A DNA stretch of 12,548 bases from DATAYF01 sp036272735 (GTDB lineage Bacteria > Chloroflexota > Ktedonobacteria > Ktedonobacterales > Ktedonobacteraceae): assembly GCA_036272735.1 (NCBI GenBank), contig DATAYF010000144.1:1-12548 (forward strand), read 5' to 3'. Within the stretch, counting starts at the first letter, position 1; each line of letters starts with the position of its first letter. The position numbers and the translations under genes were made by a program. This document shows positions 6,469 to 12,548 of the stretch, piece after piece. The notes below the pieces were generated by a model. The model ran no database searches and was not told the origin of the DNA. It saw only the letters and a list, made by a program, of their open reading frames with translations.

Positions 6469-6540
6469 GAACACGCTCTTCTCTCGTCAGGGCTGTTGCA
6501 GGATCCAGAAGAGAACGTTCTCAAATGAAAGCAGCGGCCT

Positions 6541-6596
6541 GATGCATGAGCTATCTCTGATGGTCCTTTGAAAAGCTCCAGGATAGCCCATGCATC
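6541..6596. other. Long hairpin over the 3' end of the second P450 gene
   Basis: GATGCATGAGCTATC (6541-6555) and GATAGCCCATGCATC (6582-6596) are inverse complements at 14 of 15 positions, with a 26-nt loop. The stop codon of the second P450 (6551-6553) lies inside one arm and its last codons inside the other. No U-run follows on the minus strand. It may act in 3'-end protection or factor-dependent termination. Confidence 0.55.
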
Positions 6597-7855
6597 GTCT
6601 TGCCCTCTGCTCGCGTTCTGAACGCGAGCGGTAATGCGCTCAACCCCATCACAAACGTTCCGGGACGCCAGAGGAGTGTGTGCACATCAGCATTCAGGCG
6701 GAGATTGGGCATGCGCCTCAGCAGGGTGTTGATAGCAAGCCGGCCTTCCATACGTGCGAGCGGCGCGCCGAGGCAGTAATGAATGCCCTTTCCAAAAGCA
6801 AGGAGCTGCCTCTCCTGGCGCGTAATATCCAGTTCATCTGGAGCAGTAAATGCTTCTGGATCACGATTGGCTGAGGCCAGCACGACGACCATCTCATCTC
6901 CGCGCCGAATCGATTTGCCTTTCAACTCGATATCCTCGCGCGCGAAGCGTGCCGTCGCCGCCATGAGCGACCCCTGATAGCGCAAAAATTCCTCGACAGC
7001 CGTTTTGATCAGTGCAGAGTCCTGCCTGAGCTTCTCCATCTGATCGGGATGAAGCAGCAGAGCCACGATGCCATTGCCAATCAAGTTGGCTGTTGTCTCA
7101 TGCCCGGCGACAAGAAACAGGAAAATCATCGCGACGATCTCCTTTTCTGTGAGTTTTTTCTTTTTCGCCTCGCTTTGAATCATCCTGCTGAGCAGATCAC
7201 CTGCGGGATGCTCGCGCTTTTCTTGAAGCAACGTCACCAGGTAGCCGTGAAACTGTGGGACCACCGACCCCAACTGCTCAGAAGCCTCGGCAGAGCCCTG
7301 AGACTCAACGAGCACATTTGACCATGTATGGAACTTTTCGTGATCAGCAGCAGGAATACCGAGCATCTCGGTAATCACCATCATAGGCAGCCGATAAGCA
7401 AAATCCTCAATCAGTTCCATTTCTCCTTTCTCCTGGACCGTATCGAGGAGTTCATCAATAATAGCTTGAACACGTTCGCGCCACTGTTCGATCAGCCGCG
7501 GTGTAAAGGAAAGGTTCATTGGTGTAAAGGAAAGGTTCATTAATGAACGCAGTCGGGTGTGATCGGGCACATTAGAAGCGACCATACTCTGATTGAGTCC
7601 CCTGGCAATAAAGTCCAGGTGCCCCTTCGGAAGGATCTGAGCTAAATCTTCCGCTGAGTAGATGTTGCGTATATCCTTGACGAAGCGTCCATCTCGCAAC
7701 ACTGCGTCAACATCTTCATAGCGCGTGATCATTCAGCCCTTTCGACCGTTCGGCATAGTGATCTCGTGAACCGGATCATGAAGACGCAGTTGAGCAAACG
7801 GCGGAAAGGGATCGGCTTTAAAGGTGGGTGTGGCAAAGTCGAGTGCTGATTCCAT
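6551..7855 (-). pseudogene. Second cytochrome P450, interrupted by an in-frame TGA
   Basis: The gene starts at an ATG (7855) preceded by AAAGGAG. The first 40 codons give a normal P450 N-terminus (ADPFPPFAQLRLHDPVHEI, then PNGRKG), followed by TGA at 7733-7735 and, without a gap, ATG and the rest of a P450 in the same frame (MITRYEDVDAVLRDGRF). In relatives this position is often Trp or a similar residue before the VTRYEDV strand, so TGG to TGA is the likely change. The downstream 393 codons hold all core motifs: H58-x3-R62, AGHETT (209-214), ExxR (248-251) and FGKGIHYCLG (313-322) with Cys320. A perfect 21-bp tandem duplication repeats MNLSFTP after the C-helix. The gene is either a young pseudogene or, since stop and start touch, re-initiates to give an N-terminally short protein. 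It has its own 3' hairpin and no obvious redox partner besides those of the neighbouring operon. Confidence 0.85.
7500..7541. repeat. Perfect 21-bp tandem duplication inside the second P450 gene
   Basis: Positions 7500-7520 and 7521-7541 are identical. The duplication is in frame and yields the heptapeptide MNLSFTP twice in the loop just after the heme-contacting C-helix. Relatives carry this segment once (for example ...FTPR). It is probably a replication-slippage product. Confidence 0.95.
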
Positions 7856-8476
7856 GTCGTATCTCCTTTGAATTCCTTCTCCATGCTTTGAGCAGGCTGG
7901 TCTGGTCTCCCTGTCTTTCTGACCACCCGGTCTTCTCAGATGAACTGGCCAGAGCCAACACGGGTCATCTGCAGGCTAGGAGCTGCCCTCTCCTCTGCAG
8001 CAAAAGCAGGCGAGAGTTCCGGCGTCGCACCCGGGTCGACGCTCATTCCAGCAGCCTTGGGAAGACGCGAGAGTGCGTAACGTGTTGCCAAGTTTCATGT
8101 AAAACTCTCAATCTTGAAGTTGAGGCTTTTTGCGATACGCTCCTCGTTCTCTCACAGAAATCCAAGCATACTGAACCTGCTCTGATCCATTTCTGCCTAT
8201 ACACACGCGCCTTTCTCTCTTTCTACCCTCTAATATTGCATCTGTGTTGTACAGTAGGGGCGTGATCCAGAAAAAGCCCGGCCAGCTTGGATCGGAGATG
8301 CATGCATGCGACCGGATGCGAGATCTGCCGAAGCCTGGAGAGTGTTCTCACTTGTCCAGGCTCCCTGCTCGCGAGAGCAGGAGAGAGAGCAGCAAGAGAA
8401 GAAGCAAGAGAAGCAGCAGAAGGAGAAGATTTCTCAATAGATGAATGGTACAGTGAAAACAACGGAGGGTAGACCA
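7856..8476. other. Divergent intergenic region with structured purine-rich leader
   Basis: This 620-bp region separates the second P450 (minus) from the esterase-like gene (plus). I find no supported gene; the leucine-rich minus-strand ORF over 8348-8869 is a product of the purine tract. No promoter stands out on either strand; TATACA (8198-8203) and TAATAT (8231-8236) are weak -10 candidates for the plus strand. Near the esterase gene there is a palindromic GCATGCATGC, a perfect 7-bp hairpin with a GCGA loop (8364-8381), and a run of about 60 nt that is almost all purine (8374-8432). Confidence 0.5.
8364..8381 (+). other. GNRA-type stem-loop in the leader of the esterase-like gene
   Basis: CCTGCTC (8364-8370) and GAGCAGG (8375-8381) pair perfectly around GCGA, a stable GNRA tetraloop in RNA. 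It lies about 95 nt before the start codon and is followed by the purine-rich tract rather than a U-run, so it is not an intrinsic terminator. It may protect or expose the leader. Confidence 0.5.
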
Positions 8477-9775
8477 ATGACGCATGCAGCAGGAGTATAT
8501 GCAACACTCGATGACTGGATTGCACACGAGGCGATCCCATTCTCGCTCGATTCTCGTCTGAACTTCAATGCCGCCGTTGATACGGTGATCGACGCACTTG
8601 GTGATTCGGTAGCATTGCTTGGCTTTGGAGAAGTACTCCATGGAGGAGAAGAGCTGCTTGTTCTTCGCAACCAACTCTTCCAACGTCTTGTCGAAGCCCA
8701 TGGCTACAGTGCCATTGCCATTGAGAGCAGTTTTCCTCGGGGACCCATCGTCAACGAATACGTGCTTGGCCACGGTCCGGCATCTTACGCGGCATTGCAG
8801 GATACTGGATTGAGCCACGGTTTCGGAAAGTTCGAAGCGAATCGAGAACTGGTCGAGTGGATGAGGCACTACAATGCTGATCTAGCACACCAGAGGAAAC
8901 TCCAGTTCTATGGGTTCGATAGCCCGACCGATATGACCACAGAGAGTCCTCGCCAGATACTCCACGTTGCGCTTGATTACCTCAGCTCAGTTGATAGTGG
9001 AAGTTCCCAGGAGTATCGAAATCGCATCGAACCGCTGCTCGGACAGGACTCTGCCTGGGAAAATCCGGCTGCCGCGCTCGACCCGACGCAAGCGATAGGT
9101 CGATCACCGGAGGCAACTGCACTGCGGATCGAGACAGAGGAGCTGATTGCAGAGCTGCGCGTGCGTCGTCCCGAACTGGTCGCAAGGAGCGATGAGCGCC
9201 GCTATCTGGAAGCCGTCCATTATGCTGTGGTGGCACGACAACTCTTACACTATCATGCAGTGTTAGCGCAAACGTCCGAGAAACGCCAGGCCCGCCTGCT
9301 CGGCATCCGTGACGCAATGATGGCAGAGAATCTGGCGTACATCGTCTCCCGTGAACAGGGGCGAGGCAACGTCTTGGTGTTTGCCCACAATAGCCATCTC
9401 AAGCGGGGAAAGGTGCAATGGCAATGGGGGAATGAGACGGTGAGCTGGTGGCCCGTTGGATCTCATCTTCATGAACTGTTCGGTCGCCGCTATGCCGTCA
9501 TCGGCTCAGCCGTAGGCGAATCGCTAGCCCACGGGATCGGCCAGCCAGAAGCCGGGACGCTTGAGGCGCGGTTCACATCCGCTGCCGGGCCGGTGCGGTT
9601 TATTCCCACCTATCAAGGGCAAGGGCTTCCTGCAGAGGAAATGGCGGCCCTTCCGCTTCGCTCTGGTAGTCAGAAGAACAGGAGCTATGAACCACTCAAT
9701 GCCCAAAGCTTCACCGATTTCGATTGGCTCGCTGTCCTGGATACGACGGCATACAGCGGGTGGGGCCATCTCTAG
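8477..9775 (+). CDS. Erythromycin esterase family protein
   Basis: The 432-residue product has the length and motif order of the erythromycin esterase (EreA/EreB/EreC-like) family. GFGEVLHGGEE (49-59) supplies the conserved GExxHG with Glu52 and His55, Glu83 lies in AIESSF, R-D-A-M-M-A-E-N-L appears near 278-286, and VFAHNSHL (301-308) carries the late conserved His pair. Characterised members hydrolyse the macrolactone of erythromycin; many chromosomal relatives have other or unknown ester substrates, so resistance is possible, not shown. GGAGGG lies 7 nt before the ATG at 8477; an in-frame ATG at 8441 has no good ribosome binding site. The gene is transcribed away from the P450s and seems monocistronic, with IS debris downstream. 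Confidence 0.88.
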   Translation: MTHAAGVYATLDDWIAHEAIPFSLDSRLNFNAAVDTVIDALGDSVALLGFGEVLHGGEELLVLRNQLFQRLVEAHGYSAIAIESSFPRGPIVNEYVLGHGPASYAALQDTGLSHGFGKFEANRELVEWMRHYNADLAHQRKLQFYGFDSPTDMTTESPRQILHVALDYLSSVDSGSSQEYRNRIEPLLGQDSAWENPAAALDPTQAIGRSPEATALRIETEELIAELRVRRPELVARSDERRYLEAVHYAVVARQLLHYHAVLAQTSEKRQARLLGIRDAMMAENLAYIVSREQGRGNVLVFAHNSHLKRGKVQWQWGNETVSWWPVGSHLHELFGRRYAVIGSAVGESLAHGIGQPEAGTLEARFTSAAGPVRFIPTYQGQGLPAEEMAALPLRSGSQKNRSYEPLNAQSFTDFDWLAVLDTTAYSGWGHL

Positions 9776-10116
9776 AAGGCTGGAGCGCATGTTCCGAGCA
9801 ATAACGTCCTCGCCTTTGAGATGCACGGACGCTGAGTTCTAAAGAGACCATGCCAATTTGAAGGTAAACAAAGAAGTGGAGAGCCTCCGTTTTGGAATGG
9901 TCGCTCTTTCCTCATCCCTTTTGTCTTGCTCGCGAAAACCGAAAATTGCAGACTTATTGCACCTGGCGGGATTCAACAGATGGTTCTTTCCGTAGCTCCA
10001 GTTAGTGTTGCATAATCCCCCATTATCGAAGCCGACGAGAGAAGCAATAATGTGCTCGCGTACATGTGTGTCCGTGTGTCCTTTGACTCGATAAACCGTA
10101 AATCCCAACATTCAGT
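9776..10116. other. Intergenic region, no supported gene
   Basis: After the esterase-like gene I see no convincing gene. A 90-codon minus-strand ORF (9839-10111) lacks a ribosome binding site and any recognisable motif. The segment borders transposon debris and may itself be old mobile-element sequence, since two motifs resembling each other (TGCAATAAG and TTATGCAACAC, minus strand) lie 60 nt apart, but I cannot assign a family. Confidence 0.4.
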
Positions 10117-10190
10117 TGTGTCATTCTGGGCCACTTATGAAATTGACCCATATTTTGTCCGACTTCTCTTTGACCCACATCTTGTCCGAA
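10117..10190. mobile_element. IS21-like terminal fragment with direct repeats
   Basis: Two 20-bp direct repeats that agree at 18 positions start at 10143 (TTGACCCATATTTTGTCCGA) and 10170, a 27-bp period. They are preceded by a TGT at 10117 and a diverged GGGCCACTTATG copy. Multiple subterminal repeats of this kind inside a terminus beginning with TGT are characteristic of IS21-family elements. No istA or istB coding sequence is present, so this is only an end fragment. The family call is from pattern memory. Confidence 0.4.
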
Positions 10191-10193
10191 AAG

Positions 10194-10377
10194 GTTAAAG
10201 AGTTTGGCAAATCACAGACAACAACGTGAGTATTCCGCTCTCAAGGCCGCTCTCACCTATCCGTATAGTACTGGTCCGGTGAAGGGACAGATCAATCGCC
10301 TTAAATTCATCAAGCGCTCGATGTATGGGCGCGGTAGCTTTGAGTTGTTACGCCAGCGCGTCTTGATCGCCGCTTGA
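10194..10377 (+). pseudogene. C-terminal relic of an ISL3-family transposase
   Basis: Reading to the TGA at 10375-10377 gives LTYPYSTGPVKGQINRLKF, then IKRSMYGRGSF and ELLRQRVLIAA. This is the unmistakable C-terminus of ISL3-family DDE transposases (consensus PYSNGPVEGQINRLKLIKRQMYGRA.FDLLRQRVL). About 55 residues remain of a protein normally over 400. The motif's Glu, believed to be the last residue of the DDE triad, is Lys here (GPVKGQ). The upstream part is replaced by the IS21-like repeats, so one element probably cut into or recombined with the other. Confidence 0.85.
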
Positions 10378-10412
10378 TTGCGGCACGGAAGTTGCGGCAG
10401 ATCCATCAAACC

Positions 10413-10431
10413 GGGGCAAGATCATTGCCCC
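10413..10431 (-). terminator. Probable terminator hairpin of the LLM oxidoreductase gene
   Basis: GGGGCAA (10413-10419) and TTGCCCC (10425-10431) pair perfectly around a 5-nt loop. The hairpin lies 18 nt after the minus-strand stop codon and is followed on that strand by GGTTTGATG, only weakly U-rich. It also separates this gene from the transposase relic. Confidence 0.5.
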
Positions 10432-10449
10432 AAAGAGGAATGGTCTTCT

Positions 10450-11397
10450 TTACGTGATGAACTCTTTCGCGAAGCGGCGAAGAGCCTCCAAATTGGTCCC
10501 GTCAACAAAACGCAGCACCACCTCCTGCACGCCTGCTTCTTCATAGGCAGCGAGCCGCTTTCGAATAGTCTCAGGACAGCCAATCAGGGCCGTCTGCACG
10601 GCGTTTCCCATCCTGGCTTTGCGGTCAGCAGGGAGTTGCGCCAGCGCTTGCTCATCGCTATCAGCCAGGAGACAGACAGTACTGGATGTGCGATGAATGT
10701 TCTCGTAGTCACGCCCCATTCGCTCGCAATGCCGTTTGAGGACAGCCAACTTCTGCTTCGCAGTGGCAGGGTCGTTGCCCACATTGCAGCCATCAGCATA
10801 CTGCGCTACGAGCTTCAGCGTAACCTGCTCGCCACCGCCACCGATCAGTAAAGGAATACGCGGCTGCTGGATGCCTTTGGGCTGATTGATCGCGCCCCGC
10901 ACCTGATAAGAGACGCCCTCGAAGTGCGCCTCCTCCTCTTGCCACAGCGCCAAAATGACCTGCGCCGCTTCGCGCAACTGCCGCAGTCGCTGTGGAGCGT
11001 CAGGATATCCATAGCCATAGGCGCGGTATTCCTGCTCATACCAGCCTGCCCCAATGCCAACGTTCAAGCGACCATGCGAGAGGATGTCGACCGTACTCGC
11101 CATTTTGGCCAGCAATGCCGGGTGGCGATAGCCATTACAAGTGACCATCTGGCCGATGCGGATGGTGCTGGTATCCCGCGCGAGCGCCGCTGTACTCGTC
11201 CAGCATTCAAACGTCACTTCTTGTGAGGGGTGGGGAATCGTGTGAAAGTGGTCAACGAGCCAGGCGGAAGCGAAACCCACCTCCTCAGCCGTTTGAGCAA
11301 CCCGCGTCATGGTTTCGTAGGCTTCCACAGGATCGTTGATGGATGCCAGATCCATGGTCCAGCCCTGAGGGACCAGCACACCAAATTGGAGCGTCAT
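10450..11397 (-). CDS. LLM-class (luciferase-like) F420/flavin-dependent oxidoreductase
   Basis: The 315-residue product is a complete luciferase-like TIM-barrel oxidoreductase. Typical features are the N-terminal strand FGVLVPQGW, WLVDHF near residue 50, CNGYRHPALLAKMASTVD (87-104), SHGRLNVGIGAGWYEQEY (107-124) and a phosphate-binding IGGGG (185-189). Members close to this pattern are usually annotated as F420-dependent; FMN use cannot be excluded. The substrate is unknown. The start was set at the ATG (11397) that gives the usual MTLQFGV start, with AAGGAA upstream. A GTG 30 nt earlier, with GGGGAAG before it, is a fair alternative. It stands alone, between transposon debris and a non-coding region. 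Confidence 0.92.
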   Translation of the reverse strand: MTLQFGVLVPQGWTMDLASINDPVEAYETMTRVAQTAEEVGFASAWLVDHFHTIPHPSQEVTFECWTSTAALARDTSTIRIGQMVTCNGYRHPALLAKMASTVDILSHGRLNVGIGAGWYEQEYRAYGYGYPDAPQRLRQLREAAQVILALWQEEEAHFEGVSYQVRGAINQPKGIQQPRIPLLIGGGGEQVTLKLVAQYADGCNVGNDPATAKQKLAVLKRHCERMGRDYENIHRTSSTVCLLADSDEQALAQLPADRKARMGNAVQTALIGCPETIRKRLAAYEEAGVQEVVLRFVDGTNLEALRRFAKEFIT

Positions 11398-11595
11398 AGA
11401 GTCGGTTTTCCTTCCATTTCTTGCCACTGATGTTCTTCCCCGGGAAGCCTTTTCTCAGCGGCGGAACCTTCTTGGTAACAGGCACTTTTCACTTTTGGAG
11501 CGACATTGCGTATTTCCGGTTTTTCTAGCGCTTGCTTTTATAGTACAATGGAAATCACCGAAAGTACATGACAATCTGAAGGAGAGAGCGGGCCT

Positions 11596-11700
11596 ATGTC
11601 TCAAAATTTAAAGGTAAAACGGATTTTCACTTACACCATGTTCAATGGAGCGGTTGACAAGGTACATAAGCTCATCTTGAACGCACATGCCAGAGCATGA
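11596..11700 (+). CDS. Doubtful small ORF of 34 codons
   Basis: An ATG follows AAGGAGAGAG by about 10 nt, and TACAAT (11544-11549) could be its -10 box. The product (MSQNLKVKRIFTYTMF...) is short and basic with no recognised motif. It overlaps the hydrophobic ORF on the other strand; at most one is likely to be real. A T-rich hairpin 220 nt downstream could end the transcript, which might equally be a non-coding RNA. Confidence 0.25.
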   Translation: MSQNLKVKRIFTYTMFNGAVDKVHKLILNAHARA

Positions 11701-11785
11701 TCACGACCAGGAGGGCTATGCCCATCAAGAGGAGAGCACCAATCATGGCAATGATCAAGAACTTTTTGGTGATGGATGGGATCAC
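11672..11785 (-). CDS. Doubtful small single-span membrane ORF
   Basis: A 37-codon reading from GTG contains KK, then a 22-residue uninterrupted hydrophobic stretch (LIIAMIGALLLMGIALLVVI, then ML) and the polar tail WHVRSR. This is a plausible transmembrane helix with positive charge at both ends. No ribosome binding site precedes the GTG, and the frame stays open another 17 codons upstream without an ATG, so the start is unclear. It could be the end of a decayed membrane protein. Confidence 0.3.
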   Translation of the reverse strand: MIPSITKKFLIIAMIGALLLMGIALLVVIMLWHVRSR

Positions 11786-11866
11786 CAAACACAAGAGTCT
11801 TGACTTGTACCAATTTGCATCCAGAAATAGAATAGTAAGAAGTTATCGTACACTCACGAAGCCTCC

Positions 11867-11893
11867 CTAGATGAGCTAGATGAGCTAGATGAG
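11867..11893. repeat. 9-bp tandem repeat, three copies
   Basis: CTAGATGAG occurs three times without mismatch at 11867-11875, 11876-11884 and 11885-11893, followed by a partial CAGATG. It is a short microsatellite-like array in non-coding DNA, and a possible length-variable locus. Confidence 0.9.
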
Positions 11894-11916
11894 CAGATGC
11901 ACACCTCTCCGTCAGA

Positions 11917-11978
11917 TATGCTTTGAGCATACCAGATGAATGAGCAATGCTCAAAGCATAGTTTCTCTCTTCTTTTCC
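11917..11978 (+). terminator. Strong hairpin with T-rich tail
   Basis: TATGCTTTGAGCAT (11917-11930) and ATGCTCAAAGCATA (11947-11960) are perfect 14-bp inverse complements with a 16-nt loop, followed by GTTTCTCTCTTCTTTTCC. On the plus strand this resembles an intrinsic terminator with an interrupted U-run. It could end a transcript from the promoter candidate near 11544. Confidence 0.55.
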
Positions 11979-12099
11979 AGGCTGAGAGCAGGTATCATTC
12001 CTTTGTAGGAGAGAGTGAGCCTGTATGACGGTCCTACGCCCTTCCCCATCTCTTCATGGTTGTGTTTCTCTATTTTGAGATCAAAAAGGGAGCATGTAG

Positions 12100-12548
12100 G
12101 TGAAACTACTCATTCTTGGTGGAACGGTCTTTCTTGGTCGGCATCTCGTTGAAGCAGCACTCATGCGGGGACACGAAGTTACGCTGTTCCATCGTGGAGT
12201 GCATGAAGCAAACTTCTCTGCGAGGGGATCGCCGTGGAGATTTAGCCGCGTTACAAGGCCGCGATTTCGATATCGTGATTGACACCAATGGCTATATCCC
12301 ATCCTTTGTGCAAGCATCAGCTCAATTGCTCGCCGATACCGTGAAGCAGTACATCTTTATCTCCAGCCTCTCTGTCTACTCGGACCTCAGTGTCGTAGGA
12401 ATGGATGAGACCGCTCCAGTTGGGACCCTGACCGAGGCACAATTGAGAGAAGCTGAACAACTGATTCCTCCACCAAATGGAGTTATCGCACAAGCCTATG
12501 GAGATAGGTATGGTCCATTGAAAGCTCGCTGAGAGCAGGTTCTCGAAG
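12100..12548 (+). pseudogene. NAD-dependent epimerase/dehydratase relic, frameshifted and nonsense-mutated, runs off the window
   Basis: A GTG at 12100, preceded by AAAGGGAG, opens a Rossmann-fold N-terminus (KLLILGGTVFLGRHLVEAAL, then RGHEVTLFHRG), the GGTxFLGR class of extended SDR proteins. Around 12213-12222 the homology jumps to the +1 frame, where it continues as LRGDRRGDLAALQGRDFDIV, then IDTNGY and YIFISSLSVYSD. A few residues found in relatives between HEANF and LRGD are missing, so a short deletion of 3n+2 bases is the likely cause. Further on, YGPLKAR is followed by TGA (12530-12532) and then EQVLE in the same frame, where relatives read YGPLKALCEQ, so a Cys codon probably became TGA. 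Both lesions make a pseudogene the best reading. The 3' part lies outside the window. Confidence 0.85.

Larger units (their letters stand above)
11398..12099. other. Mostly non-coding region between LLM gene and epimerase relic
   Basis: This 700-bp region has no firmly supported gene. It holds a possible promoter with TACAAT at 11544-11549 (weak -35 TTTTCT at 11521, 17-bp spacer), two doubtful small ORFs on opposite strands, a 9-bp tandem repeat, a terminator-like hairpin and a 17-codon ORF (12025-12078) with GGAGAG upstream, just before the epimerase. A GGAGAGAGYGRGCCT segment occurs twice (11581-11595 and 12008-12022, 13 of 15 identical), each time just before an ATG. Confidence 0.45.

Noticed and set aside
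8107..8124. MerR/SoxR-like operator (CTCAA ... TTGAG) upstream of the second P450
   Set aside because: The arms are only 5 bp, inner bases do not pair, and no well-placed -35/-10 pair or MerR gene is present.
8348..8869. Minus-strand ORF with a poly-leucine C-terminus
   Set aside because: The leucine run is the complement of the purine tract, and most of the frame lies opposite the esterase-like gene.
9839..10111. Minus-strand ORF of 90 codons between the esterase-like gene and the IS debris
   Set aside because: It has no ribosome binding site and no motif, and lies beside mobile-element debris; open by chance is more likely.
11867..11893. CRISPR-like array
   Set aside because: The units are 9 bp and directly adjacent without spacers; no array of spaced repeats exists anywhere in the window.
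7733..12532. TGA recoded as an amino acid, suggested by in-frame TGA in the second P450 and in the epimerase
   Set aside because: TGA ends the SnoaL-like, hydrolase and ferredoxin genes at the normal length, so it works as a stop here; the epimerase also has a separate frameshift.

Overview
The window reads as accessory chromosomal DNA from a GC-moderate bacterium. The protein styles fit a soil-type Chloroflexota of the Ktedonobacteria kind: paired CYPs, an LLM F420-type oxidoreductase, a GGTxFLGR epimerase, an erythromycin-esterase-like protein and ISL3 debris. An actinobacterial-like lineage is the alternative. This is inference from sequence style; no taxonomic marker is present.

Layout. 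Positions 14-231 (+) hold a promoter followed by a strongly folding, apparently non-coding RNA. From 6468 down to 235 everything lies on the minus strand and looks like one operon. It begins with a perfect TTGACA-17-TATAAT promoter abutting a palindromic operator. Then follow a TetR regulator, an NADH-type ferredoxin reductase, a small [3Fe-4S]-type ferredoxin, a cytochrome P450, an HSL-type alpha/beta hydrolase, an SDR dehydrogenase, a decayed C-terminal scrap of a ketosteroid-dehydrogenase-like flavoprotein, and a SnoaL-like protein. Reductase, ferredoxin and P450 form a complete class I P450 electron-transfer chain. Hydrolase, SDR, flavoprotein relic and SnoaL suggest oxidative processing of a hydrophobic, perhaps steroid- or terpenoid-like, substrate (inference). 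Perfect hairpins sit exactly 6 nt after two of the operon's stop codons.

Upstream on the same strand (6551-7855) is a second P450. It is interrupted by one in-frame TGA, followed directly by ATG, and carries a perfect 21-bp tandem duplication. It is probably a young pseudogene, or a split gene re-initiating at the ATG. Divergent from it is an erythromycin-esterase-family gene (8477-9775, +) with a structured, purine-rich leader.

Positions 9776-10449 are insertion-sequence debris: IS21-like terminal repeats and the C-terminus of an ISL3-family transposase that has lost its catalytic Glu. An intact LLM-class flavin/F420 oxidoreductase follows on the minus strand (10450-11397). Positions 11398-12099 are mostly non-coding, with two doubtful small ORFs, a 9-bp tandem repeat and a perfect 14-bp hairpin followed by a T-rich run. 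The window ends inside a frameshifted and nonsense-mutated NAD-dependent epimerase (12100 to the edge).

The main themes are a self-contained, tightly promoted P450 operon, several genes caught in early decay around it, and an unidentified structured RNA at the left edge.
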